Made by a program: the position numbers and the translations under genes
Source: Molanna angustata
Taxonomy: Eukaryota > Arthropoda > Insecta > Trichoptera > Molannidae
Assembly: GCA_963576475.1 (NCBI GenBank)
Contig: OY754981.1
Location: 23,068,839 to 23,132,838 of the forward strand
DNA length: 64,000 nt
Reading direction: 5' to 3'
Shown: positions 13,263 to 24,604 of the stretch, piece by piece
Numbering within the stretch: position 1 is the first letter of the stretch
Layout: each line of letters opens with the position of its first letter
The notes under the pieces: generated by a model
The model's input: only the letters and a program-made list of their open reading frames with translations
Told to the model about the DNA's origin: nothing
The model's database searches: none

Positions 13263-13663
13263 TACAATGCCCCGGCTCACAGGTTCGCCATTGCTATGGC
13301 TGCAATTTGAGATGCTGGCTTAGAAATACTTGAGCATCCTCCATATTCACCTGACCTTGTCCCTAGTGATTTCTAACTATTTCCAAGGTTGAAGAAGTAT
13401 CTGAGAGGACAGATATTCGAAGATGATGAAGCAGTAGTCGCTTCAGTACAGTTTTTTAGGTGCTTAGGATGAAAAGTTTTTTTATGAATAGAAAAAAGAT
13501 ATTCAAAGTGTATTATGCTAACTGGCGACTATATTGAAAAATAAAATTATAGTACCGGCAACGTACTCTTTCTCATTTTTTATTGAAGGCCCCTCGTAAT
13601 ACTACAATCGGCTCAGAACCAATAAATTATCATAAATAATTAAATTGTAAAATAAAATCTTAC

Positions 13664-13827
13664 CTGCTGGCATTCAATGTAGCTTTTGTTTAAAGAAACG
13701 TTTTTACTGTAATCATTAACGTTTTTTTTCGTTTCGAATTTGAAAATGCTTATATAATTATTAATTACAAATAACAACAGCAAAAAATTCTTCTCAGGCA
13801 TTATTACAAAGTCCATTACAGGTTTAT
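13664..13827 (-). CDS. ommochrome-binding-like gene A, exon 2
   Basis: Internal exon on the minus strand. Acceptor AATCCTTAG precedes 13827 and donor CAG|GTAAGA follows 13664. It starts with two bases that complete a codon opened by exon 1 (phase 1) and ends in phase 0. The peptide contains PVMDFVIMPEKNFLLLF followed by a basic, Asn-rich stretch ending in ECQQ. It aligns with exon 2 of copy B (MDFVMMPEKTLFLLF; 26902-27053). I infer a piece of a secreted ligand-binding protein of the ommochrome-binding type. Everything downstream in this window is mariner, satellite and LINE, so later exons must lie left of the window or be lost. Confidence 0.65.
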
Positions 13828-14102
13828 CTAAGGATTAAAATAAATTCAATTTTAACAATAATAAGAGTTTGGCAATAAATTAGTGAGTTATGTATAATAT
13901 TAGTAAATAAATAAAAGGATACAATAAAATCATTAAACTATCCCGTGTTATGTTTGCGATGCTCTTTGAGTACCTACCTAATACATAAAATATTTTACAT
14001 GTTAAAAAAATAAAAGCTGGAGTCTAATAAATATTTTAAGAATGAGAGAGGGAGCATTATAACATATATTTACAAACTAAAATAATTAGAGAACTTACTT
14101 AC

Positions 14103-14382
14103 GCTTATAAGTTATTAAGTGTCTTGTTTTTTTTAAGTCCCACACATATATCTCATTTTTATCAGTCTTATAATATAAATAATCATTTTTGTCAACTGCT
14201 ATACGAACCATTCGTTCATTTATCGTTTTGTTAATGTCAATGCAATACTTGTTTATGTCATTTTTATAATTCTCATTACAGTTGCATGTATTTTTGCTTG
14301 AAATATGGGGAAATATTATAAACAATGTAACTGTTATCCAGAATACGGTTTTCCGTGAAATTAACCTAGGAAAAATCAACAT
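14103..14382 (-). CDS. ommochrome-binding-like gene A, exon 1 with signal peptide
   Basis: First coding exon, 280 bp, starting at ATG 14382 and ending at a GTAAGT donor (phase 1). Residues 1-11 are a short basic leader, about 12-29 a hydrophobic signal peptide ([18 protein letters not shown]), then CNCNEN with two cysteines and one more Cys in NKYC. The C-terminal part reads [18 protein letters not shown], the 'DKNDxLYYxTD' blade-like repeat typical of Lepidoptera ommochrome-binding-like proteins. It is clearly paralogous to exon 1 of copy B and one codon shorter. The family protein binds ommatin pigment in haemolymph; that role here is inference. No stop or frameshift in this exon. Confidence 0.7.
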
Positions 14383-15078
14383 AATATAAGAAATTGTTTA
14401 TATTTTCTATGATTTTTGTGATTGCGAAATAATCAAATAATCTTTAAGATCATAAAATTGACTGACAGATTTTCATATACAAAAACATAATCACATTCTT
14501 AAATATTAAATTATGATGTAATTATTCTATTCTTATACACACCGATGGCTACTATGATTATATCATTATTAGTGAAACTGAAAAACATTTGTTTCAAATC
14601 TGTTATTTTCAGATACATTCTACTTTTCAATACGATAGATTACACAGAATATAAACACTTAGAAGCAGTCTTTAACTTACCAGAAAATATTCATTTTTGT
14701 TAGAGATGTTTTGATAATTTCACAAACTGTAAATAAGTGTATCTTTTTAAAGAAAATATTTATATGTAATTAACAATCTCATTTGTTGGCCATTATTTAT
14801 TAACTGAAGCGAGAAAAATATTTATTTTGTTTGAAATGTGAAGTTATAATTAATTTCACAAAATAAGGAAAATACAGGTTTTATTGTCAACTGCGGTTTA
14901 CAACCAGATAAATTAAAATAGTTTTGATTAATTTATTTCATTCATACTTGCATGTTATACTTCTGAGAAAACACCAAACCTCCAAGTGCAAATAGAAAAA
15001 AATATTTAAATATACCTTCTATGAGTTTTTTCTTTTATATTTATAGGTGTATAGATAAGACAGTGTGGAGTTGAATAC
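14383..15078. other. upstream AT-rich flank of gene A, no gene seen
   Basis: AT-rich sequence upstream of the gene A start codon. The 25 bp before the ATG resemble the same place in copy B (TATAAACAATTTCTTATATT here). A promoter must be near, but no TATA/Inr pair can be singled out in such AT-rich DNA. Confidence 0.4.
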
Positions 15079-15234
15079 CGGACAATTGACCGTAGCCGAT
15101 TGACCGTGGACAAATTGACCGTACGCCCTTTTTACCGAATGGACAATTGACCGTGAGGACAATTTACCGTGGGACAATTTACCATATGGACAGTTGACCG
15201 TGAGGACAATTTACCGTACGGAAAATTGAACGTT
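15079..15234. repeat. GGACAATTGACCGT degenerate minisatellite
   Basis: About nine imperfect copies of GGACAATT(G/T)ACCGT spaced 13-25 bp apart. The core GGACAATTGACC is close to its own reverse complement, so each unit is a small palindrome. No coding content. Confidence 0.85.
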
Positions 15235-15632
15235 CATTTTGAAAAACCACCTTAAAATCGCGGCCGCCATATTGTTTTCTCAAAATTTCAAAAGAAAAGA
15301 AAGAAATTTTAATTATTTCGAATCTACACTTTCTAATTAGTATAGATCAATATCCAACATGAAAAATAAAAAAGGACATGAAGAAGTTTAAGAACATACG
15401 TCTTCTTAAATCTCAAAATGTAACAAATTAGGACTCGGTAAACACAACATAATCGTTCATTTTGAAAAACTACCTTTAAATCATGGCCGCCATATTGGTT
15501 TCACATAATTTCAAAAGAAAACAAATAAGTTTCAATTATTTCGAAATCTACACTTTCTTATTAGTATAAGTTAATCGATATCCATCTTGAAAAATCAAAT
15601 AAAGACAAGAAGATGTTTAAAACAGACGTATT
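15229..15632. repeat. direct duplication of a ~222-bp segment
   Basis: The stretch starting CGTTCATTTTGAAAAACCAC near 15231 and containing GGCCGCCATATTG recurs at 15453 with scattered differences. Both units continue through ATTATTTCGAA and TACACTTTCT blocks. It directly follows the GGACAATT minisatellite. Origin unknown. Confidence 0.8.
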
Positions 15633-15713
15633 ATTTATTTGTCAAATAGTTCCTGAATTCCTTCTATATCCTTCCGTAACCTCCTTTTCCTCATTGCTAT
15701 TATCAGTGTTATC

Positions 15714-16262
15714 CAACTGTCGATTCGTTCATGAGAATTCAATTCTCTTAATGAATCGACATTATTAAGCCAAGATGCGTGTACGAAGGAAAATTTTGCA
15801 TGGTGTAGTGGACTTTTGCATGCTAATAGCACCAACTAGAGGCTTCGCAGCATATATGTTCCTATACATGGATTTTCTCAGAATTCGGAGTAGAACATTT
15901 TATGTGAGTTTTGTGTGTGTGTGTGTCTGTCTGTCCCCCCCTTATAACTTTTGATCCGCTTAATTTAAAGAGCCCAAAATTTTGAAATATATAAAAAATT
16001 ACAAGCCTACAAAACTTTTATACTCAGAATTGTGAATTTTTGTTTCAGTCAGGGGTTATCAACTTTTGAAATTTTGATTTATTTTTCCATATATCTCAGA
16101 AACTGTAAAAGCTAGAACGCTGAAAATTAGTATAAACATAGACAAATACAAAATCTCAAAATAGTTCTTTTTTTAAAATTCCAGGGTTTCTCAAACATTT
16201 TTTAATAAGAAAAATATTTTTTTTATGATAAATTTATGAGTTTAACTGCATACTTATGAAAA
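15714..16262 (+). mobile_element. Helitron/helentron-like element, 5' part, plus strand
   Basis: Begins A|TCCAACTGTCGATTCG, the 5' end shared by the minus-strand family at 37-43.6 kb. A hairpin formed by GAGAATTCAATTCTC and flanking bases follows. Further in it shares GGCTTCGCAGCATATATG, a GT-rich run, CTTTTGATCCGCTTAATTTA and GAGCCCAAAATTTTGAA with the other copies in the same order. Similarity ends near 16262, so the 3' end is missing. Confidence 0.65.
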
Positions 16263-16302
16263 TTATGAAATTTTAATAATTTTCATAATTATTCAAAATA
16301 GG

Positions 16303-16452
16303 TCTAATTCAGTAACTTTTTAAGAACGTTCCGGCCAATATAGGTACGTTCCTATTCCATTTAGTCCAAATTTTTATTTTATAACGCTGAAATAAGACCG
16401 TAAATCTAAAATCTACAATTTTAGAACGTTCCTATTTTAGTTACTGAATAGG
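16303..16452. mobile_element. possible small TIR element
   Basis: AATTCAGTAACT at 16305-16316 is matched in inverted orientation by AGTTACTGAAT at 16439-16449, each next to a GAACGTTCC motif that lies inside the pair. This is the layout of a ~150-bp MITE. No second copy was seen in the window. Confidence 0.4.
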
Positions 16453-16520
16453 GGGTAATGTGTACATAAATCTCATTCCCTTAATTTTTGGTTAGGTTCA
16501 GTTAGTATTTAACAACAATA

Positions 16521-17060
16521 GCGACTCGCGTGAGCGGGTTGCTTCATATATTGAATGGAAATTGGTAACAGGAAAAATGTTATAAACCCCTTTGTCATTT
16601 AATGTTAGGAATAAGTTTGTTTTGTATTGTTGGTCCTGGGATGAGAATGTCCAATGTCCAACTTTCCTTCCATCTCTTCGGTGGTCGCTTACCCCGCGGC
16701 TTTCCACGCATAGCAATTTTGGAAAGTCTATCTGGATCTATCCTCTCCGCATATTCCTTTCAATAGTGACTCGCGTGAGCGATTTGCTTTATATATTGAA
16801 TGGACATTATTGCAGGAAAAATGTTATCAACACATTTGAGGTTAGTTATAAGTTTATTATGTATTGTTGGTCCTGGAATGAGAATGCCAACTTTTCCTCC
16901 ATCTCTTCGATATTCGTTGACCCCGCGGCATTCCACGCATAGCGATATTTATCTGGATCAATCCTCTCCACATGATCCTTTCAATAACGCCTCTTTAGCC
17001 TGTTCCACCTGGCGATGTCTTCTTCTTCTCATTGCATTGGGGATTCTATCTTAAATTGTT
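16521..17060 (-). pseudogene. tandemly duplicated decayed coding fragment
   Basis: Two ~245-bp units (starting at AGCGACTCGCGTGAGCGGG near 16521 and GTGACTCGCGTGAGCGATT near 16767) are 75-80% alike by eye. On the minus strand each has a basic GKPRGKRPPKRWK-like or YAWNAAGSTNIEEMEEKLA-like stretch, depending on frame, with stops elsewhere. The first resembles the Arg/Pro-rich C-terminus of RTE-type LINE proteins. I cannot decide which frame was real, so the identity is tentative. Confidence 0.4.
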
Positions 17061-17258
17061 TTGCCCCAGATGGGTGTCATTTCTGTGGTTCCGAGTTATT
17101 GCTTTGTCCTCACTGAATCCGACATTTCTTATGTCAGTGTGTGGACACATTATGGGATTATTTTTTTATCCTAATTATTAATAAATATATATTTAAAAGA
17201 AATGTTTATTAATCAATTCCAGTTTGATGACTGAGAGTTCGTGATGGAATTCCATTAT

Positions 17259-18346
17259 AACAATAATATTATTACTTAAAATAAGTAAAAACAATTATTT
17301 AACTTTTTTCCACTTGATAAATTAGTTTGACTACTGACGCGTTTCGTTTTCCTCATATTTTCTCATATTTCCAATTATACTTATAGATTATATACGAGTA
17401 TTTTTTTATTTATTATTTTATTTAATTGAGCACAGACACAGGCATGAATGCCCAAAATTTTCTGAGCATAAAAGTTATACAAATGAAGTACATTGTAAGT
17501 ATTGGATGTATGTAGGTATACAGTTTCCTACCTACACTACACTACACTATGCAGTGTACGGAAGGTGCAGTGTCTATTTTATATACCTACACATATAATT
17601 TTTATGTTGCGGGTGGAAGTTACATAGCAAGTTCACAGTTGTAGACCCAAAGATTTTTATCTTTGAGTCCACAACAATTAAACAAATGAAATATGAATAC
17701 ACAAATTAAACAAATGAAATATGAATACAAAAATTAAACAAATGAAATATGAGAATTAAACAATATGAGAAAATAAACAGAGTATAACATTTAGTCATTT
17801 ATAGATGTTCTCTAATCATTTATTATTGTATACTGTTCTTACATCATATCATAATGCACATGTCATAATGTTCTTGTATTTGTAACCACAATTTTTATCA
17901 TATTTCCATTTTTTTTTATTCTTTTTTTTTTTTCTTTTTTTTTATAAAAAATGATATGTCCTTGATAAACAAGTACATATACATCTTACTACATTCCCTA
18001 AAATAAGCAAAAATGCTTGTGCACGAACGAAATATATACCTATAGTTTATATATTTTTTAAGCATTTATGGTTCTCTCTAATAATTTATTATTTAATGCT
18101 CTGTTTGTTCCTACTTGGTTATGTCATAATGTTGTTTTTATTTTTATCTACAATTTTTTCTCATATTTTCATGTAAAAAGGTTTGTTAGCAATGAATTTG
18201 TATTTATAAATAAAAGTTCCACTGATACATAAGTACCATTGTGTAGATGATCTTTGAACGAAACGCTTCAGTGGTCAAACTAATTTATCAAGTGGATAAA
18301 AGTTAAATAATTGTTTTTACTTATTTTAAGTAATGATATTATTGTT
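17259..18346. mobile_element. 1.09-kb element with 90-bp terminal inverted repeats
   Basis: Left arm 17259-17348 (AACAATAATATTATTAC... to ...GCGTTTCGTT) matches the reverse complement of 18257-18346 at about 95%. The interior has no long frame and includes a SINE-like stretch at 17920-18040. Tandem-repeat sequence (ATGTTTATTAA(T/C)CAATT) occurs on both sides, suggesting insertion into that repeat. This is a non-autonomous DNA transposon by structure; superfamily unknown. Confidence 0.65.
17920..18040 (-). mobile_element. fragment of the 40.4-kb SINE family
   Basis: TATAAAAAATGATATGTCC through ACATCTTACTACATTCCC here matches the reverse complement of the body of the SINE at 40434-40800. The tRNA-like head is not recognisable. 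Confidence 0.5.
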
Positions 18347-18349
18347 TAT

Positions 18350-19030
18350 TAATTAATTTAAATGTATTTTAAGGCAAAAGCCACAAATATAGGTTTTAAT
18401 CAAAAGAATAAAGAAAATGTTTATTAACCAATTTTAATGTATTTAAACGCAAAAGCTACAAATACAGGTCTTTATTAAAAGCATCAAAAAGTTACATCAA
18501 CAAATTTAAAGTATTTTAAAGCAAAAGCCAAAAATATAAAATAATTAAAAAAATGTTTATAAACCAATTTCAATGTATTTTAAAGCAATAACCACAAATA
18601 TAGGTCTTTATCAAAAGCATTAAAAATGTTTTAAGGCAAAAGCCACTAATATAGGTCTTAATCAAAATAATTAAAAAAATATATAAACCAATTTCAATGT
18701 TTATAAAGTCAAAATCTACAAATATAGGTCATAATTAAAAGCATCAAAAAATATTTATCAACAAATTTCAATGTATTTTAAGGCAAAATAGGTCTTAATA
18801 TAAATAATTAAAATAGTGTTTATAAACCAATTTAAATGTATTATAAGGAAAAAAATATAGGTCTTAATCTAAAAAATTAAAATAATGTGTATAAACCAAT
18901 TTAAAAGTATTTTAAAGCAAAAGCCACAAATATAGGTCTTAATAAAGAGAATTAAAAAAAATATAAACCAATTTCAATTTTTATAAAGGCAAAAGATTCA
19001 AATATAAGTCTAATCTAAAGCATTAAAATG
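18350..19030. repeat. degenerate tandem repeat, 50-76 bp units
   Basis: Around ten imperfect units built on TTTTAAGGCAAAAGCCACAA, AATATAGGTCTTAAT and AAACCAATTTCAATGTATT. The spacing between GCAAAAGC blocks is 76, 72, 63 and 51 bp in the first units. No coding potential. Confidence 0.75.
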
Positions 19031-19567
19031 CCAACTATGATTTTTGCTTTGTTTTGTCATAATCGAGTTAGTAGTTTGTGAGATATTGCAAAAAAACCTA
19101 CGAATGAAAATTTCATACTCTTGTGTGTATTTTCAAAAATCCATATCCCCAAAATGGTTGATTTTTGGTTATGCATTCGTTGCCTTTTTTACCAACTATC
19201 ACCCTTTAAAAGATTTTAAAAGATTTTACATAAGACAACACCTACTAAGTAATTAAACAATGAACATACATATACTACATCATTCTACAATACACAACTT
19301 TAATTATCTTAAACAAAACATATAACGATAACACATTGTTCGTACTTTTTTCGGAACATGTTTATCATTCAGGATTCAGAATATCTCGAAAAACTTACAA
19401 ATAATAAAAGCAATTACAGAATATTAAGTAATGTATAAATTGATTAAGAAAAATTAAAACTCTTCATTTATTTCAAAATATTATTTAACCTTTTTCATAA
19501 TCCTTATATGCATATTATTAATGTGTTTTCATATAAATGTCCAAACCTTTGTAAATCAATATTTTTA
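19031..19567. other. no gene seen
   Basis: AT-rich sequence without recognisable coding frames or repeats. Confidence 0.4.
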
Positions 19568-20279
19568 CTCTCCACACTATGGAATAGGGGAGAGTCATGA
19601 TTTCGCAAAATTTAAGCGTATTTTTTTTACATCAATTTCTCAATGGGTATCATGTAGAGAATGCACACTATGAGTTTCGTCGTGATGTGTTTGTGTGTAT
19701 GGCGTATACGCTGTACGCCGTACGCCGTACGCCGTAGCATTTATCTTTTTTGTGTCCTCTCTACAGCTCAAACTATAAGTCTGATCGACTTCATATTAAC
19801 ATCATATGTGTAAAGTGCAAAGACCTAGAGCTGATTAGTTTTCCATAGACAACTTTTGATTTCTTCTCTATGAATTCATCATTTACGTTGTTTTTTTTTT
19901 GTGTCCTCTCTGCAGCCCAAACTATAAGTCCGATTGACTTCATATTGATATCACATGTGTAAAGTCCATAAACTTAGAGCTGATTAGTTTTCCATAGACA
20001 ACGGTTCATTTTTTCCCAATGTTTCTTTATGATTTCATCTATTAAAACTGAAAAAATGCTCTCACGACCTGGAAATTAGAGATATTTTAATTTGGTTTCA
20101 ACTATTTATACAACACCAAGAATCTTCATAAAATTGTATTCAAAGTTGGTCAATGTTAAAAGAAAAATATTCAACGGTTTCAAAAATTATATTTTATTTA
20201 ATGGATATTTGTATGAAACTTATATGTAACAAGAGAATTTTTTTATATTTGGCAATGTTCAGTTCATTGATTTCATATT

Positions 20280-21450
20280 GATATAAGAATATTAATAGCT
20301 TGAACTTAGAACTGATTAGCTTTTCATAGATATCATAAAATTTCTTCATATGATATCACGTGTCAACATTGTCAAAATGCTCTAACGCTCTTTGAAACAA
20401 AATTTATCTGCTTTTTTTAAAATATTTCATACAACATAAGCAGTCTTCACTATACTGCATTAATAGTTTGTCTATCTTAACATAAAAATATACTATCGGA
20501 AGAAAATTTATATTCCTGTTAGTAACATTTAGTATGAATAAAAATGTAATTAGATAAATTTCTATGTATGGAAAAGTTCAGTAATTTGATTTCATGTTAT
20601 AATGTAAAGAGCTTGAACATAGAACTGATTAGCTTTCCATAAATAACAAAAAAAATCTTCATATGATATCACCTGTCAAAATTTGGAAAATGCTCTCTCG
20701 TTCTTTAGAACAAAATTTATCTGCTTTTTTTAAAATATTTCATACAACATAAGCATTCTTCACTATACTGCATTAATAGTTTGTTTATCTTAACATAAAA
20801 ATATACTATCGGAAGAAAATTTACATTCCTGATAGTAACATTTAGTATGAATAAAAATGTAATTAGATAAATTTCTATGTATGGAAAAGTTCAGTAATTT
20901 GATTTCATGTTATAATGTAAAGAGCTTGAACATAGAACTGATTAGCTTTCCATAAATAACAAAAAAAATCTTCATATGATATCACCTGTCAAAATTTGGA
21001 AAATGCTCTCGCGTTCTTTAGAACAAAATTTATCTGCTTTTTTTAAAATATTTCATACAACATAAGCATTCTTCACTATACTGCATTAATAGTTTGTTTA
21101 TCTTAACATAAAAATATACTATCGGAAGAAAATTTACATTCCTGATAGTAACATTTAGTATGAATAAAAATGTAATTAGATAAATTTCTATGTATGGAAA
21201 AGTTCAGTAATTTGATTTCATGTTATAATGTAAAGAGCTTGAACATAGAACTGATTAGCTTTCCATAAATAACAAAAAAAATCTTCATATGATATCACCT
21301 GTCAAAATTTGGAAAATGCTCTTGCGTTCTTTAAAACAAAATTTATCTGCTTTTTTTAAAATATTTCATACAACATAAGCATTCTACACCATACTGCATT
21401 AAAAGTTTGTCTATCTTATCATAAAAATATACTATCGGAAGAAAAATTAT
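20280..21450. repeat. 312-bp tandem repeat, block 1 (about 4 units)
   Basis: Units are marked by TTATCTGCTTTTTTTAAAAT at about 20405, 20717, 21029 and 21342. Each also carries AAATATACTATCGGAAGAAA and GAACTGATTAGCTTTCCATA. A diverged form of the same motif (GAGCTGATTAGTTTTCCATA) is found in the unique left part, so the array probably grew from it. Confidence 0.9.
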
Positions 21451-22199
21451 ATACTAGAAAAAACAGTTTATTATTATTACTCTCCACACTATGGAATAGG
21501 GGAGAGTCATGATTTCGCAAAATTTAAGCGTATTTTTTTACATCAATTTCTCAATGGGTATCATGTAGAGAATGCACACTATGAGTTTCGTCGTGATGTG
21601 TTTGTGTGTATGGCGTATACGCTGTACGCCGTACGCCGTACGCCGTACGCCGTAGCATTTATCTTTTTTGTGTCCTCTCTACAGCTCAAACTATAAGTCT
21701 GATCGACTTCATATTAACATCATATGTGTAAAGTGCAAAGACCTAGAGCTGATTAGTTTTCCATAGACAACTTTTGATTTCTTCTCTATGAATTCATCAT
21801 TTACGTTGTTTTTTTTTGTGTCCTCTCTGCAGCCCAAACTATAAGTCCGATTGACTTCATATTGATATCACATGTGTTAAGTCCATAAACTTAGAGCTGA
21901 TTAGTTTTCCATAGACAACGGTTCATTTTTTCCCAATGTTTCTTTATGATTTCATCTATTAAAACTGAAAAAATGCTCTCACGACCTGGAAATTAGAGAT
22001 ATTTTAATTTGGTTTCAACTATTTATACAACACCAAGAATCTTCATAAAATTGTATTCAAAGTTGGTCAATGTTAAAAGAAAAATATTCAACGGTTTCAA
22101 AAATTATATTTTATTTAATGGATATTTGTATGAAACTTATATGTAACAAGAGAATTTTTTTATATTTGGCAATGTTCAGTTCATTGATTTCATATTGAT

Positions 22200-24015
22200 A
22201 TAAGAATATTAATAGCTTGAACTTAGAACTGATTAGCTTTTCATAGATATCATAAAATTTCTTCATATGATATCACGTGTCAACATTGTCAAAATGCTCT
22301 AACGCTCTTTGAAACAAAATTTATCTGCTTTTTTTAAAATATTTCATACAACATAAGCAGTCTTCACTATACTGCATTAATAGTTTGTCTATCTTAACAT
22401 AAAAATATACTATCGGAAGAAAATTTATATTCCTGTTAGTAACATTTAGTATGAATAAAAATGTAATTAGATAAATTTCTATGTATGGAAAAGTTCAGTA
22501 ATTTGATTTCATGTTATAATGTAAAGAGCTTGAACATAGAACTGATTAGCTTTCCATAAATAACAAAAAAAATCTTCATATGATATCACCTGTCAAAATT
22601 TGTAAAATGCTCTCTCGTTCTTTAGAACAAAATTTATCTGCTTTTTTTAAAATATTTCATACAACATAAGCATTCTTCACTATACTGCATTAATAGTTTG
22701 TTTATCTTAACATAAAAATATACTATCGGAAGAAAATTTACATTCCTGATAGTAACATTTAGTATGAATAAAAATGTAATTAGATAAATTTCTATGTATG
22801 GAAAAGTTCAGTAATTTGATTTCATGTTATAATGTAAAGAGCTTGAACATAGAACTGATTAGCTTTCCATAAATAACAAAAAAAATCTTCATATGATATC
22901 ACCTGTCAAAATTTGGAAAATGCTCTCGAAAATTTATCTGCTTTTTTTAAAATATTTCATACAACATAAGCATTCTTCACTATACTGCATTAATAGTTTG
23001 TTTATCTTAACATAAAAATATACTATCGGAAGAAAATTTATATTCCTGGTAGTAACATTTAGTATGAATAAAAATGTAATTAGATAAATTTCTATGTATG
23101 GAAAAGTTCAGTAATTTGATTTCATGTTATAATGTAAAGAGCTTGAACATTGAACTGATTAGCTTTCCATAAATAACAAAAAAATTCTTCATATGATATC
23201 ACCTCTCCAAATTTGGAAAATGCTCTCGCGTTCTTTAGAACAAAATTTATCTGCTTTTTTTAAAATATTTCATACAACATAAGCATTCTTCCCTATACTG
23301 CATTAATAGTTTGTCTATCTTAACATAAAAATATACTATCGGAAGAAAATTTATATTCCTGATAGTAACATTTAGTATGAATAAAAATGTAATTAGATAA
23401 ATTTCTATGTATGGAAACGTTCAGTAATTTGATTTCATGTTATAATGTAAAGAGCTTGAACATAGAACTGATTAGCTTTCCATAAATAACAAAAAAATTC
23501 TTCATATGATATCACCTGTCAAAATTTGGAAAATACTCTTGCGTTCTTTAAAACAAAATTTATCTGCTTTTTTTAAAATATTTCATACAACATAAGCATT
23601 CTTCACTATACTGCATTAATAGTTTGTCTATCTTAACATAAAAATATACTATCGGAAGAAAATTTATATTCCTGATAGTAACATTTAGTATGAATAAAAA
23701 TGTAATTAGATAAATTTCTATGTATGGAAACGTTCAGTAATTTGATTTCATGTTATAATGTAAAGAGCTTGAACATAGAACTGATTAGCTTTCCATAAAT
23801 AACAAAAAAATCTTCATATGATATCACGTGTCAAAATTTTGAAAATGCTCTCGCGTTCTTTAAATCAAAATTTATCAGCTTTTTTTAAAATATTTCATAC
23901 AACATAAGCATTCTTCACTATACGGCATTAATAGTTTGTCTATCTTAACATGAAAATATACTATCGTTAGAAAATTTATATTCCTGGTAGTAAAATTTAG
24001 AATGAATAAAATATT
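22200..24015. repeat. 312-bp tandem repeat, block 2 (about 6 units)
   Basis: Same unit as block 1, at about 22321, 22634, 22934, 23246, 23558 and 23871. One unit has lost about 12 bp at 22928. The last unit is the most diverged and runs into the right terminus. Confidence 0.9.
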
Positions 24016-24151
24016 TCATTGTCAATATTTGTGGTGTGGAGAGTTTAGTGTTGGCCACAACCCACTCGTTTTAATTATTTAGCTATCATACAATATTTAG
24101 AAAATACAACAATTAATAAAATGTATTGTATGGAACATATGGAACATACCT

Positions 24152-24320
24152 GGGGGGAATGTCGGTGAAATCAAAACCCTCACGATTATTATTATGATGG
24201 ATATAATTTTAAATATAATTTTCATATGGAGTTCTATAATAGCTTAAGATATGATAATTATATCCATAATATGGGTAATCAAAAGGGTTTCATTTCACTG
24301 TTTGATCTAACTTGCCCCCC
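24152..24320. mobile_element. palindromic MITE copy 1
   Basis: The ends GGGGGGAATGTCGGTGAAAT and ATCTAACTTGCCCCCC are imperfect inverted repeats, as are the inner ATCAAAACCCTCACGATTAT and TAATCAAAAGGGTTTCAT. Nearly the whole element folds back on itself. A second copy is at 46271-46454. Confidence 0.75.
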
Positions 24321-24439
24321 TGATTAATTAGAACATAAATGTAAATTTTGATATATTCGTTCAATAACTAAAAAAAAAATTAAACATAATGACACATAAA
24401 TTTAGTCTTGTACATAAAATCAAATCAATCTTATTTTGA

Positions 24440-24604
24440 ATTTTGCTGTATAATTATATTATTATATATATATAATGAAGATATTCTTTTTTCAAAAAAT
24501 GTTCCGTACATTCCTTCATCTAATTGTGGCTGGGCATTCTCAGAATCTACTGATTGATTCGGCGTTTCATTTTCGGCAACAGTTTTCACATTGTCTTCCA
24601 GATA
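24440..24604 (-). other. open in-frame stretch after the gene B stop codon
   Basis: After the TAA at 24605-24607 the same frame stays open for 54 codons. The first 40 or so look protein-like: acidic, with VAENETPNQSVDSENAQPQL and then GMYGTFFEKR, before degenerating into TA-rich codons. It could be the cytoplasmic tail of an ancestral longer protein, cut off by a nonsense mutation, or it could be reached by splicing at the GTAATA next to the stop. Confidence 0.4.

Larger units (their letters stand above)
1936..13596 (+). mobile_element. mariner transposon copy A, split by two insertions
   Basis: Mariner-family DNA transposon, dead. The termini match as inverted repeats: CTAGGGG at 1936 and the complement of CGAGGGG at 13590-13596, followed inward by a shared AATGAG-type stretch, with a TA duplication at 1934-1935 and 13597-13598. 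The body survives in three pieces: 1936-2458, 12429-12545 and 13263-13596. Transposase motifs in the plus frames include a WVPR-like block near 2250, MDKTLLHHY (the MDETW block, first catalytic Asp kept) near 2370, and PYSPDLxPSDF near 13350. Stops and frameshifts abound. The first gap holds a 9.97-kb satellite-bearing insertion and the second a LINE 3' end. A second mariner occupies the same position beside gene B. Confidence 0.75.
19568..24043. mobile_element. 4.5-kb TIR element with internal repeats and duplicated left half
   Basis: The outer ends are CTCTCCACAC (19568) and GTGTGGAGAG (ending 24043), with TTTA at 19564-19567 and 24044-24047 as a likely target duplication. The left end recurs at 21480, and 19568-20690 is nearly identical to 21480-22600. 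The element therefore contains its own left half twice. Each half starts with a (TACGCCG)n run and two ~165-bp related blocks (TGTCCTCTCTACAGCTCAAA), then 312-bp tandem units. No transposase frame is visible, so it is non-autonomous. Superfamily unknown. Confidence 0.65.

Noticed and set aside
13664..14382. Treating gene A as a complete gene
   Set aside because: Only two exons with an open-ended phase-0 donor are present; no terminal exon exists before the window start.
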